A stretch of DNA of 64,000 nt from a virus, in the IMG/VR virus record IMGVR_UViG_3300013132_000028, positions 1-64,000 of that record; one strand, given 5' to 3'. Every line of letters starts with the position of its first letter. The stretch's first letter is position 1. The notes beneath the pieces are model-generated. The model was not told the origin of the DNA. It made no database searches and worked only from the letters and a program-made list of their open reading frames with translations. A program made the position numbers and the translations under genes. This document shows positions 9,288 through 17,838 of this stretch, in pieces.

Positions 9288-11258
9288 ATGACAACGATCA
9301 ATCTAGGTAAAGTTCGCCTCAACTGGCGCGGAACGTGGTCGGGATCTACGGCCTATGACGTAAACGACAGCGTCTACTACGACGGCAGCTCTTACGTCTG
9401 TGTAACCGCGAACACCAACCAAACGCCAATCTCCAGCGGCACAGTAAATGCTAACTGGAACGTGCTAGCACAGGGTACCACTGCCGTAACAACCACCCGA
9501 GGTGACATCGCCTTCCGCGGCGCTTCAGGCCTCACGAGACTCCCGGCGGGCGCTGACAACACGGTTCTTACGTCAAAGGGACCTGGCCGTGACCTACAGT
9601 GGCAAGACAAGCCTGGTCGTTATTTCCAGACCGCTTACACTGGCACTTCAATCTTGCTAGACCCGGCTGTCTACCCAGGCAGTCAAGACTTAGACCGCTA
9701 CAGCGGCTTGCACATGAACAACCGTAATGCAAACCCAGGCGATGGTCCAACCTACGTAATCTCTCCAGACCGCAGGTCCGTCAAGGCCTTTGGCTACAAC
9801 TGGCAGGGCGTTCTCGGCTTCAACCACATGTCTGACAACTACTCTTCCTCTACATATCCAGGCGCACGCCAAACCACACCTCAGTACTGCCAATTTATTG
9901 ACAGCTCGTCTACAACCGGCAGCTACCTAGACGAAGACGAGTTCTTCGACTACGTCCGACGCGGCGGCTACATGGCTTTCGTGGTCACCACCAAGGGCAA
10001 GCTGTTCGCGACCGGCTACAACAACTACGGTCAGCTCGGCACCACGGACACGACCAACCGCTACATCTTTAACAGAATTCAGTTCTTCGGTCCTGGCACC
10101 GGCAAAACCGTGCGTGACGTACGCTGTATGCGACGTTTCTCTGGTTCAAACGGTAGCTCCAGCAGCAACTTTGTGCTCACGCAAGAGGGTGAGTTGTACG
10201 GAACCGGCTACAACGCACAAGGAGTGCTCGGTCAGGGCGACACCACCAACAGATCAACTTGGACTCGCATCGGCGCATCTACGTTAAACGGCGGCGGTGC
10301 AACTATCGTCGGCTTTGCCACGTCACATGAAGCCAACGAACCCGGCTTCGGCAACGAAGTCATTGCTTGGAACTCCAACTACCAAGTTTGGGGTTGGGGC
10401 AGAAACCGCAACTTTGGCCTTGGCTTTGGATCTAGCGATACAACCCAGCGAAACACTCCAGAAAGATTAACCCAACTAGAGACGTTAGCAAACATCAACG
10501 CCACCAGCGGCATCAACATCAAGCAAGTTCTAATGCCTCGCAACGACTGTTCTACAGACGGTGCCCGTCAGACGAACATGGTTTTGACGACGGCTGGACA
10601 GCTGTACTCAGTTGGTCGCTCCAACCAGGGACAGCTCGGCATCGGCGGCGCGGACTCGCAGGACCAAAGTAGTTGGCAGTTAGTCACACGGCCAACTGGC
10701 AAAGTTTGGGAGCAGTGCTGGGCAGAGGGCGGCACAGGCGCAACGTACTACGCGCTGACCACCGACAAGCTCCTGTACTCCTGGGGCTTAAACAACTACT
10801 ACCAGGGAGGATTCGCAGACACGAGCAACCGCCAGACACCGACGCTCATGACTGCCCTACCATCGGGCTTCCAGGGCAACATCACCGGCGTGTGGGTGAT
10901 GGGAGACGCGTCATACGTCACCTGCTATGTGCGTGCCTTGATCGCCGGCAAGCAACGCTGGTGCTCGTTCGGCTGGTCAAACTACGGTGCCATCATGCAC
11001 GCTGACCGCTACATCCCTGACATGTGGAACACTTCTAATCAGGCCAGAGAGATTACAGGCTTCCTGCCTAACCAGGGAGAGGGCATCCTCAACATGACGA
11101 TGTGGAACAGCAGCAGCACCTGCGCTGGCATGATTCAAATGGACGACGGTCGTCTGTTCTGGTTCGGCTACCGTGACGGAAACCTGCACGACGGCAGCAC
11201 CGACGGCAGCAACTACACCACCTACAACTACTACCCACTGCAGGTTAACCTTCTCTAG
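9288..11258 (+). CDS. RCC1-repeat tail fibre protein (copy 1)
   Basis: The 656-residue protein starts at ATG 9288 after AAAAGGATAACG. Residues 1-65 are the LGK-type module (TINLGKVRLNWRGTW...YDVNDSVYYDGSSYVCV), related to single repeats in the 6125 fibre. A TRGDIAFRGASGLTRLPAG motif follows. Residues of about 150-650 hold RCC1-type repeats, seen as ATGYNNYGQLGTTDTTNR, GTGYNAQGVLGQGDTTNR, VGRSNQGQLGIGG and WGLNNYYQGGFADTSNR. RCC1 repeats form seven-bladed propellers. In a phage fibre a protein-binding or sugar-binding face is likely, not the eukaryotic GTP-exchange role. A close paralogue lies at 11589. Confidence 0.8.
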   Translation: MTTINLGKVRLNWRGTWSGSTAYDVNDSVYYDGSSYVCVTANTNQTPISSGTVNANWNVLAQGTTAVTTTRGDIAFRGASGLTRLPAGADNTVLTSKGPGRDLQWQDKPGRYFQTAYTGTSILLDPAVYPGSQDLDRYSGLHMNNRNANPGDGPTYVISPDRRSVKAFGYNWQGVLGFNHMSDNYSSSTYPGARQTTPQYCQFIDSSSTTGSYLDEDEFFDYVRRGGYMAFVVTTKGKLFATGYNNYGQLGTTDTTNRYIFNRIQFFGPGTGKTVRDVRCMRRFSGSNGSSSSNFVLTQEGELYGTGYNAQGVLGQGDTTNRSTWTRIGASTLNGGGATIVGFATSHEANEPGFGNEVIAWNSNYQVWGWGRNRNFGLGFGSSDTTQRNTPERLTQLETLANINATSGINIKQVLMPRNDCSTDGARQTNMVLTTAGQLYSVGRSNQGQLGIGGADSQDQSSWQLVTRPTGKVWEQCWAEGGTGATYYALTTDKLLYSWGLNNYYQGGFADTSNRQTPTLMTALPSGFQGNITGVWVMGDASYVTCYVRALIAGKQRWCSFGWSNYGAIMHADRYIPDMWNTSNQAREITGFLPNQGEGILNMTMWNSSSTCAGMIQMDDGRLFWFGYRDGNLHDGSTDGSNYTTYNYYPLQVNLL

Positions 11259-11291
11259 GGAAGCACTGCACTACAGACGAGAGGACCGAAC

Positions 11292-11552
11292 ATGACTGAA
11301 GAGGCATACGCACACCCGATCTACACTTACGCCGTGTTGTTAGACGCACCATATCTAAAGCAGGGTGGTTGGTCAGGTGGGCCTATCGAGGAAGTGGGTA
11401 CTTTTGAGGGTAGACGCTATTTGCGTTTTCCTAACGAAGCAGCGGCAAACGCAGTCGAGCCAACCGAAGAACAAGACTTTAGGTTAGCCACCGAAGAAGA
11501 GATCACCGCGGCCGGCCTAGACGGCGTGGCCGCGTACCCATCGGCAGAGTAG
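11292..11552 (+). CDS. Hypothetical acidic protein between two RCC1 fibres
   Basis: The 86-residue product starts at ATG 11292 after AGAGGACCGAAC. It is acidic and contains YTYAVLLDAPYLKQGGW, GRRYLRFPNEAAANAV and a run of Glu near LATEEEITAAG. The short strand-helix pattern could be a small alpha/beta accessory domain. It sits between the two RCC1-repeat fibre genes, which makes a chaperone or assembly role for those fibres possible, but no family match is recognised. Confidence 0.6.
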   Translation: MTEEAYAHPIYTYAVLLDAPYLKQGGWSGGPIEEVGTFEGRRYLRFPNEAAANAVEPTEEQDFRLATEEEITAAGLDGVAAYPSAE

Positions 11553-11588
11553 TTAAGCACACGAGTAGAAACAGAGGAAGCTAAAAAC

Positions 11589-14435
11589 ATGGCAACTGTT
11601 AGCCTGAGCAAGATTAAGTTCAACTGGCGCGGAGAGTGGTCTGACAAGGTTCAATACTTAGTCAACGACGCCGTTAGTTACAGAAGCGCTAGCTTTGTCT
11701 GTACTGCAGATACACCTGCACCTATTCAGGTAGTACGCACTAACCCTAGAACTCTAGAAGATGAAATTGTAACTACCTTTGATACCACGTACCCCAACAT
11801 ATATGGAAACATAGCGGCTGAGGGTAGCACTGCAGCGGCCCGTCGTTTGACGCCACTTTTGTCGAACGGACTGGCCCCACAAACCTTTACAGTTACGTAC
11901 GACGGAACCGGCTACGTGTTTTCCGGAGTCTCTGGCACCAACCCAACACTTAGATTAGTGGCCGGCGAGACCTACAAGTTTGATTGCTCTCAACTGGCGT
12001 CAACTGCATCGTTTGCACTTCGCACCGCCGCAGGAGTTACAGCTAACAACCCGATTGGAGCGGTTTTCAACAACCCGGTAGGGGGCACAGACAGCACACT
12101 TGCTGCCACACAGGGAACTCCGTACTCAAAGACTATCATTTATCGCGTGCCGAAGTCTCCTGCGATGACTAGCATAGTGTACCAGTCAGCAGACAGCGCA
12201 GGCGTAGTCGGTACCATTCAAATAGTAATAGATGACGTCTCTTTGGTAAACTCTACATACTGGAAGAAGATTAGCGGCTTCGCAGACGAGGAGATGCTAA
12301 GTAGTCAGGGAGATTTGTACGTAGAGGGCAACGCAGACGCACCGTACAACCTGCCGTCAGGACAGCCAAACGACGTTCTTGAGGGTGGAAACGCCTGGCC
12401 AAGTGGCACAGTTTTTCAGGTGATCAGCCCGACAAGTGGCTCGTCCGGACCGTACACGATCGTTGCACGAACCAAGAAGCACGGCCGCAACGGACTTATC
12501 ACGGGCAACAATCCGACGTTACGCCTGGCAAAAGGCAACACCTACTATTTTGACTTACGTCAAACTATCTCCTCGCACCCGCTTGCGCTGCGCACAGCTA
12601 GTGGCAGCACCACTGCACTTACGGGCACAACCAACAACAGTCCGTCGGAGGGTGTGCACCAAGGCACTGGCACCGGTTCGATGATTACCTACAAAATACC
12701 GTCAGATGCGCCGGATTCTCTTGTGTACCAGTGTGTAAACCACGCGAACATGATTGGTACCATTCAAACTACTGGTACGGATGCCGACCTGGTCTTCAGA
12801 CCACAGGCTGGACGTCCCTTCTCAGTCATGCCGTCCTCTAACTGGACTGCTTCGGGAGAGATTTCACCAACTGGAAACGCAAGACCTACACAAGTGGAGC
12901 AGCAGTTCTGCGTTACCGACATTAACATGCGCGGTACGACCTCCGGCTTTAAGGCAGCACAGCATTGGATTCTTCCAGGACGCAAGGGACTGAAGGCCTC
13001 TGGCTACCAGGCACAGGCGCCACTCGGCTTCAACCACTTGTCCGACGAGTACTCCACCACCACCTACCCAGGCCAGCGCTACGCAGAGCCAGAGTACTGC
13101 CAGCTAAATCCTTGGCTGGAAGATGACGAGTACATCTCCTACGTCAACGGCAACAACGGCGCGGCCTACTTTGTCACGACGAAGGGCAGAGTCTACTTCA
13201 CCGGCTACAACGCATACGGCCAGTTCGGCTTCGGCGACACGACCCGTCGCAACGTCTTTACCAGGAACGACTTTTTTGGTCCCGGCACCGGCCGTACCGC
13301 ACGCGACGTGCAGTGGAACGGCAACTTTACCAGCTCAGACGGCAACGTAAACACGACTTTCGTGCAAACTGTCGAAGGCGAGCTGTGGGCCGCTGGCTAC
13401 AACGCACACGGCGTGCTCGGTCAGGGCGACACCACCACTCGTGCGTATTGGTCGCGCATCGGCGCAACTACGTTCAACGCAGGTGGCGCCACTCTGGTCG
13501 GCTTTAAGTACTCCCGTCAGTCCGGCCAAGACGGCAACGTAATCGCCTGGGACTCGCTCAAACGAGTGTGGGGCTGGGGTCAGAACGGTACCTTCACTCT
13601 CGGTATCGGCAACCAGACGCAGCAAAACTCGCCAGTACGTCTAAACCAGCTAGAGTCACTGTACACCGGCACTCTCGACGTAGTCGACGTGGCGATGAAC
13701 TTCTACTCCGGCCGCTGTGTATGCGCTATCCTAATGAGCAACGGATACGTCTACACCACGGGCCAATCAGACCAGGGGCAGCTTGGCATCGGCGGCGCGG
13801 ACTCACAGCAGGTTACGAGCTGGACGCAAGTCACCATGCCGGCAGGCAAGACGTTCCGCAGGCTGACAAACTTTGGTGCCGGCACCGGCACGTTCTACGC
13901 AATTAGTACAGACAATTACTTGTACGCATGGGGCTACAACGCCTACCGACAGATTGGTGACGCCACAACTGCCAACCGCCAGGTTCCAACGCTTTGCTCT
14001 GCGCTGCCAGACGGTTTTCAGGGCAACATCCAGCAGCTGTACGGCGAAGGCAACGGCGGTGGCTACACCTCGGTGTGGGTACGCGCAACCATAGACGGTC
14101 GCACTCGCTGGGCTTCTTGGGGCTATGACAATGGCGGTGTTCTCTGCCACTCAGACCGCCACATCCCCGACGTGTGGTACAACGGTCAAAATCCGAAGGA
14201 AATTACGCAGTTCCTACCATTCATGGGACAGAACCTTGTTGACATCTACTATCAGTGGTACGGCACAACTAACCAGGCCTGGTACTTGCTGTATGACGAC
14301 GGACAGATGTTCTTCATCGGCTACACGGACAACTACCTGCGAGATGCCTCGGTTGGAACTGCCAACTACAGCGCTGGTTCTGGCTACACTTTCAGGTATC
14401 CTAGAAACTTAACCAACAGCAAAATGTTTGGATAA
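11589..14435 (+). CDS. RCC1-repeat tail fibre with two cupredoxin-like domains (copy 2)
   Basis: The 948-residue product shares the LGK-type N-terminal module (SLSKIKFNWRGEW...VNDAVSY) and the C-terminal RCC1 propeller (about residues 455-945) with the 9288 protein. Between them lie two copies of a cupredoxin-like domain at about residues 98-212 and 288-395, pattern NPTLRLxxGxTYxFD...P...LxYQ. The second copy keeps H330 and C382, H385, M388 in a CxxHxxM arrangement, as in type-1 copper sites. The first copy has Ser and Val at these places. The gene ends 15 bases before a terminator. Likely a fibre or adhesin; copper binding is an inference. Confidence 0.8.
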   Translation: MATVSLSKIKFNWRGEWSDKVQYLVNDAVSYRSASFVCTADTPAPIQVVRTNPRTLEDEIVTTFDTTYPNIYGNIAAEGSTAAARRLTPLLSNGLAPQTFTVTYDGTGYVFSGVSGTNPTLRLVAGETYKFDCSQLASTASFALRTAAGVTANNPIGAVFNNPVGGTDSTLAATQGTPYSKTIIYRVPKSPAMTSIVYQSADSAGVVGTIQIVIDDVSLVNSTYWKKISGFADEEMLSSQGDLYVEGNADAPYNLPSGQPNDVLEGGNAWPSGTVFQVISPTSGSSGPYTIVARTKKHGRNGLITGNNPTLRLAKGNTYYFDLRQTISSHPLALRTASGSTTALTGTTNNSPSEGVHQGTGTGSMITYKIPSDAPDSLVYQCVNHANMIGTIQTTGTDADLVFRPQAGRPFSVMPSSNWTASGEISPTGNARPTQVEQQFCVTDINMRGTTSGFKAAQHWILPGRKGLKASGYQAQAPLGFNHLSDEYSTTTYPGQRYAEPEYCQLNPWLEDDEYISYVNGNNGAAYFVTTKGRVYFTGYNAYGQFGFGDTTRRNVFTRNDFFGPGTGRTARDVQWNGNFTSSDGNVNTTFVQTVEGELWAAGYNAHGVLGQGDTTTRAYWSRIGATTFNAGGATLVGFKYSRQSGQDGNVIAWDSLKRVWGWGQNGTFTLGIGNQTQQNSPVRLNQLESLYTGTLDVVDVAMNFYSGRCVCAILMSNGYVYTTGQSDQGQLGIGGADSQQVTSWTQVTMPAGKTFRRLTNFGAGTGTFYAISTDNYLYAWGYNAYRQIGDATTANRQVPTLCSALPDGFQGNIQQLYGEGNGGGYTSVWVRATIDGRTRWASWGYDNGGVLCHSDRHIPDVWYNGQNPKEITQFLPFMGQNLVDIYYQWYGTTNQAWYLLYDDGQMFFIGYTDNYLRDASVGTANYSAGSGYTFRYPRNLTNSKMFG
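11880..12773 (+). repeat. Pair of cupredoxin-like domains, first degenerate
   Basis: Within the 948-residue fibre protein, coding positions 11880-12224 and about 12450-12773 encode two related domains of roughly 110 residues. Both show NPTLRL, a TYxFD strand, an ALRT(A) strand, a central gap rich in Asn/Gly/Thr and a final VYQ strand followed by GTIQ. Only the second has the His, Cys, His and Met residues expected for copper coordination. Marine phage fibres often carry such domains. Confidence 0.6.
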
Positions 14436-14449
14436 TAGTTTCTACTTAA

Positions 14450-14490
14450 AAACCCCGCGAATCTACAGTTCGCGGGTTTTTTATTTTTTA
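14450..14490 (+). terminator. Rho-independent terminator after the fibre cluster
   Basis: Bases 14454-14461 (CCCGCGAA) pair perfectly with 14469-14476 (TTCGCGGG) around a seven-base loop. The stem is followed at once by a long T-rich tract, TTTTTTATTTTTTA. It lies 18 bases after the stop of the last fibre gene and before the glycosyltransferase, so it should end most rightward transcripts of the cluster. The upstream A tract gives it partial activity on the other strand as well. Confidence 0.9.
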
Positions 14491-14506
14491 GTGTAGGATA
14501 CACGAC

Positions 14507-15577
14507 GTGGACGTAAAAGTAGGCTTTTATACTATAGCCTTAAACGAAAAGCAGTTCGTAGAGCGCTGGTACGAGTCGTGCAAAGACGGAGACTATCTAC
14601 TAATTGCCGACACAGGTTCTACTGATGGAACAGTCAAACTTGCGCAAAGTTTAGGCATACAAGTGGTCTCGGTTAAAGTGTCTCCCTGGCGCTTTGAGGT
14701 CGCTCGCAACGCTTCGCTAGCTGCGCTGCCGCTCGACCTAGACTACTGCGTGGCGCTCGACATGGACGAGGTAGTGCTGCCTGGCTGGCGAGAAAACTTA
14801 CAGAAGGCAAAAGAACAAGGATGGACTAGACCGCGCTACAAATACACCTGGAGCTGGGGGTCAGACGGCACGCCCGGCCTGCAGTACGGCGGAGACAAGA
14901 TTCACACCAGAAAGAACTATCGGTGGAAGCACCCGGTGCACGAGGTGCTGCTTCCGTACCCGGCGCGACACGAGGTGCAGGGCTGGACCGACAGTCTAGA
15001 GATTCACCACTATCCGGACTCCAGCAAGTCTAGGTCACAGTACATGCCGTTACTCCGCATGGCAGTTGAAGAAGACTTGCATGACGACAGGAATGCTTTT
15101 TATTTTGCAAGAGAACTTTACTATCACGGCGAGTACGTAGAAGCGGTAGTAGAATTTAAGCGGCACCTAGCACTGCCAACCGCAACTTGGGCACCAGAGC
15201 GCGCCGCTTCCTACCGTTTTTTAAGCAAGTGCGACCCGGCAAACAGAGAGACCTGGCTCACCGAAGCGATAAAGACGGCACCCGCGTCTAGGGAACCGTA
15301 CATAGACCTTGCTCAGCACTACTACGAGACGGCCGCGTGGCCGCAGTGCCTGGCTGTGGCAGAAAGCGCCCTTCAAATAACTCAAAAACCACTCGAGTAC
15401 CTGTGCGAGGCAGAGGCCTGGGGCTCCAAGCCGTACGACCTGGCTGCGATTGCAGCGCACCGACTAAATTTGCACGTCAAAGCGCTTGACTACGGTAGAA
15501 CAGCCTGTGCGCTATCGCCAAACGACGAGCGACTCGCTAAGAACCTGGCTTTTTACGAGGCGGCTTTGACCGCTTAG
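14507..15577 (+). CDS. Family 2 glycosyltransferase with C-terminal TPR-like region
   Basis: The 356-residue protein starts at GTG 14507. The N-terminal 200 residues are a GT-A fold typical of family GT2: YTIALNEKQFVERWYES, then DTGSTDGT, then the metal-binding LDMDEVV (DxD-like) near residue 87. A His/Trp-rich acceptor region KHPVHEVLLPYP follows. From about residue 200 the helices look like tetratricopeptide repeats (FYFARELYYHGEYVEAVVEF, ASREPYIDLAQHYYETAAW). Possible substrates are virion proteins or modified DNA bases; phages use GTs for both. It follows the terminator of the fibre cluster, and its 3' end overlaps the convergent WhiB gene by 41 bases. Confidence 0.8.
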   Translation: MDVKVGFYTIALNEKQFVERWYESCKDGDYLLIADTGSTDGTVKLAQSLGIQVVSVKVSPWRFEVARNASLAALPLDLDYCVALDMDEVVLPGWRENLQKAKEQGWTRPRYKYTWSWGSDGTPGLQYGGDKIHTRKNYRWKHPVHEVLLPYPARHEVQGWTDSLEIHHYPDSSKSRSQYMPLLRMAVEEDLHDDRNAFYFARELYYHGEYVEAVVEFKRHLALPTATWAPERAASYRFLSKCDPANRETWLTEAIKTAPASREPYIDLAQHYYETAAWPQCLAVAESALQITQKPLEYLCEAEAWGSKPYDLAAIAAHRLNLHVKALDYGRTACALSPNDERLAKNLAFYEAALTA

Positions 15578-16103
15578 CTCTGTTTTTTCTTCTTGTTTTT
15601 GCTCTTTCTGCTTTTTCAAGTCTAGACTGTCTGTCCAAGTGATAGGCTTCTACGGCGTTTGCGCTGGTTCTACTCTTCCAGCTAAAGTTACAAGATTTGC
15701 ATGTTACGATTTTTGCAGTTGTCCATCTTCCACTGCCTGACAGTTGTATTACTCCCGTGAATAAATTTACCGGTCTAGCCGAGCACAGTGGGCAGTTCGG
15801 AAAGCGCCTCCTTCTAGTTTCTTCACCGGTATAGCCCACTGAGAGCGCTCTTCTTATCTCTACTTCGTCTTTTCCTCCCCATACTCCCCATATTTGTTTG
15901 TGTTCCAGCGCCCACTTCAGGCACTGTGCCCGCACTGGGCAGGAAAAGCAGAGGTTTTTTGCCGCGTATTTTTTATTGAATTCTTTAGAAAAGAAGTAGT
16001 CGATCATGTTTTTATTTTCCGGCCTGGCGCAGGCTGCTTGCCTTTGCCACTCTAGTTCGTCGGCTGGTCTGCTCATCGTAGGATAATTGAACCACGGAAG
16101 CAA
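15537..16103 (-). CDS. WhiB-family regulator with C-terminal zinc-ribbon-like extension
   Basis: The 188-residue product has the four WhiB cysteines C25, C52, C55 and C61 (C...CxxCxxxxxC), which bind a [4Fe-4S] cluster, followed by the GVWGG turn at 73-77. WhiB proteins bind primary sigma factors in Actinobacteria. Unlike standard phage WhiBs of about 80-100 residues, this one continues with a second set of cysteines (C104/C107 and C135/C138), which resembles a zinc ribbon, and ends in a very basic Lys/Arg tail. TTG 16103 follows GGAAGAC; ATG 16076 (MSRPADELEW) is an alternative start. Its 3' end overlaps the convergent glycosyltransferase gene. Probably a regulator of host or late phage transcription. 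Confidence 0.85.
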   Translation of the reverse strand: MLPWFNYPTMSRPADELEWQRQAACARPENKNMIDYFFSKEFNKKYAAKNLCFSCPVRAQCLKWALEHKQIWGVWGGKDEVEIRRALSVGYTGEETRRRRFPNCPLCSARPVNLFTGVIQLSGSGRWTTAKIVTCKSCNFSWKSRTSANAVEAYHLDRQSRLEKAERAKTRRKNRAKRSKPPRKKPGS

Positions 16104-16137
16104 GTCTTCCGGCGTGTCCTAGGGGTGCTAGCTGAAC

Positions 16138-16476
16138 CTACATGACTTCTATCCAGGTTACAGCTTGCACGGCATCTACGGTGTCGCCTAGCCTAGTCTC
16201 TCCATTTTGTTCGCATACAGTACGTAGATCGTCGCCGTTTACATGTCCCGCGTAGCCTAGCACCACTACGGCGCCGCTTTGCAGTCTGTACCCTTCGCCT
16301 AGGCCAGTAGCCACCCCGTCGCGTTGAAGTGATGACGCGAGTGCTCGTTGAACCACGTCATTCTCCATGTCCACATGTCCATCGGTGCAGTAGACAAGCG
16401 CGCCGTTGACCGCCGCGGCATAGCCGTAGCCGTCCCATTCTCCCCACAGCTGCTCTCCGGGGCGTCTATCCTTCAT
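16138..16476 (-). CDS. Hypothetical protein, 112 aa
   Basis: The product starts at ATG 16476 (MKDRRPGEQLWGEWDGYGYAA). It contains short strands such as ALVYCTDGHVD, and a Gly-rich stretch VATGLGEGYRLQSGAVVVLGY. It looks like a compact, beta-rich domain, but no catalytic motif or family is recognised. It lies in the leftward unit, 34 bases before the WhiB gene. The ribosome binding site is weak (GGTAGAAGT). Confidence 0.55.
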   Translation of the reverse strand: MKDRRPGEQLWGEWDGYGYAAAVNGALVYCTDGHVDMENDVVQRALASSLQRDGVATGLGEGYRLQSGAVVVLGYAGHVNGDDLRTVCEQNGETRLGDTVDAVQAVTWIEVM

Positions 16477-16687
16477 ACTTCTACCACTTTCTGTTTCTTT
16501 CTGTGCAAATAAATAGTTTTAATGTACTTTACTTGCGTACTTATCCAGCTTATTCGGGCTGTTTAGCTCAAAAAAAGTCACCTGGAGTCAATAGGAAGAT
16601 TTTAGCGCTCCATAAGGTAATACGACTATACTACCCACAAAAGTGCCTTAAAACCAATCCTAGGGCCTTTTTGAGGCAGTTTACGGG

Positions 16688-16942
16688 TTAGTGCTGCCTG
16701 TACAGTTTGTGGTTTACCGGCACCATGTCGTATATCCCGGCTACAGTCACCGCTTCACAAATAGAGCACACTTCTACCGTCCCGTCGTTGACTTTTTCCG
16801 GCACTTCTACCCCGACCAGCTTCACGCTTATCGAGCCGTTTTCAAAGACACCTTCCGGCTCCCACTTGGAGTGGGTGGCGAGCCAGCAGGCTTCACACAC
16901 CGCGGCAATCGCGACGTGCGGCGCAAAGCGACCATTGGCCAT
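16688..16942 (-). CDS. Hypothetical protein with CxxC pairs, 84 aa
   Basis: ATG 16942 follows AGAAAGGGACACGT, a good SD. The 84-residue product has two cysteine pairs, CEAC near residue 16 and CSIC near residue 58, separated by about 40 residues. This is the spacing of a small zinc-ribbon fold. The strand pattern ISVKLVGVEVPEKVNDGTVEVCSIC supports a beta ribbon. It might bind DNA or protein near the regulatory end of the unit, but no family name can be given. Confidence 0.6.
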   Translation of the reverse strand: MANGRFAPHVAIAAVCEACWLATHSKWEPEGVFENGSISVKLVGVEVPEKVNDGTVEVCSICEAVTVAGIYDMVPVNHKLYRQH

Positions 16943-16974
16943 ACGTGTCCCTTTCTAGTCAAAGACGTACTGGC

Positions 16975-17838
16975 CTAGCGTACCATGACTGGAGCACTCC
17001 AGTTATGCGGCAGCCTGTCTAGGGCTTTTGGGTTGGTCTTGTATGTGCGCATTTTTACTTTTTTGGTGTCGCTTTCGGCGTGTTTTATGTATTTATAGTA
17101 CTCGCACAGGCTATGTTCAAGCGCTCTGGCGTCGTATGCGACCGGACCGCCGGCCACTACCGGCCTACTGTCCAGGGGTAGTCCGGCATCCACTGTTTGC
17201 AGCAATGTGTTCCAGTTGCCCTGCCCCGTGGCGGCGCAGTGAGCTATGCCCCGTTCTGCTCCAGGACCGAGCGATGGCATAAACTCACCTTGAAACGGCC
17301 CGCCCTGCCACACCAAGTCCATCATCAGCTGGTCTACTAGAAAGTCACCAAACGAGTATATCTTTCTAAGCAGCTTCCAGGCCTGGGCGGTTGCGCCGGC
17401 TTCTAGCGCCTGCGCCGTTTTTGTGGCAACCTCGCGCAGGTCGGAGAGCACCTCGCACACCTTTTTCAAGTCTGGACAGCGTACGTAGGCCCCCGTGAAG
17501 TTTTTTTCTCTGGCTGACAAAAATACGTATAGTGCTTTTGCGTCTGCCCGTGCCGCGGGCCAGCTACCGAAGTGAGCCAGTATCGCCTCGTGCGTGTCAA
17601 TCCTGTTGAAAGCCCTATAGCAGACGGTGTCTGCAACTAGTTTTGCGCTGTTTTCACTGTGAACTTGTACGTTGTTAAAAAGATAAACAGTGTGTCGGTC
17701 TAGCTCTCGCCAAAGGTTTGTGTAGTGGTACTGCCTAAGTTCTGCCGTATTTTGACTTAAGCGCTCTGCCGGTAGGCTGTACGAGCGCTCTAGCCACAGG
17801 GCGTGCCTAGCCCGGCAAAACTCAAGCAACGTTAGCAT
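16975..17838 (-). CDS. HMUDK-helical/thymine pyrophosphorylase-like protein (DNA hypermodification)
   Basis: The product resembles the 5-hmdU DNA kinase helical domain and alpha-glutamyl/putrescinyl-thymine pyrophosphorylase group, enzymes that act in phage thymine hypermodification. Recognised elements: FCRARHALWLER near the N-terminus, then YTNLWRELDR (about 39-48), FTGAYV (114-119), FGDFLVDQLMMDL (163-175), GPGAERG (192-198) and EHSLCEYYKY (241-250). These appear in the family order and fill all 287 residues. ATG 17838 is chosen because it overlaps the end of the upstream WhiB-like gene; a longer frame to 17940 would run into that gene and has no family residues. Other candidate pathway enzymes lie at 27154-29532. 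Substrate unknown. Confidence 0.65.
   Translation of the reverse strand: MLTLLEFCRARHALWLERSYSLPAERLSQNTAELRQYHYTNLWRELDRHTVYLFNNVQVHSENSAKLVADTVCYRAFNRIDTHEAILAHFGSWPAARADAKALYVFLSAREKNFTGAYVRCPDLKKVCEVLSDLREVATKTAQALEAGATAQAWKLLRKIYSFGDFLVDQLMMDLVWQGGPFQGEFMPSLGPGAERGIAHCAATGQGNWNTLLQTVDAGLPLDSRPVVAGGPVAYDARALEHSLCEYYKYIKHAESDTKKVKMRTYKTNPKALDRLPHNWSAPVMVR

Noticed and set aside
16618-16636. TAATACGACT followed by ATACTA, similar to a T7 RNA polymerase promoter
   Set aside because: Only the first ten bases match, the following CACTATAGGG is not present, and no single-subunit RNA polymerase gene is in the window. A chance match is more likely.
16503-16691. A 62-residue plus-strand open frame in the gap at 16477-16687
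   Set aside because: GTG start without SD, orientation against all nearby genes, and no similarity to a known family. Treated as a non-coding gap.
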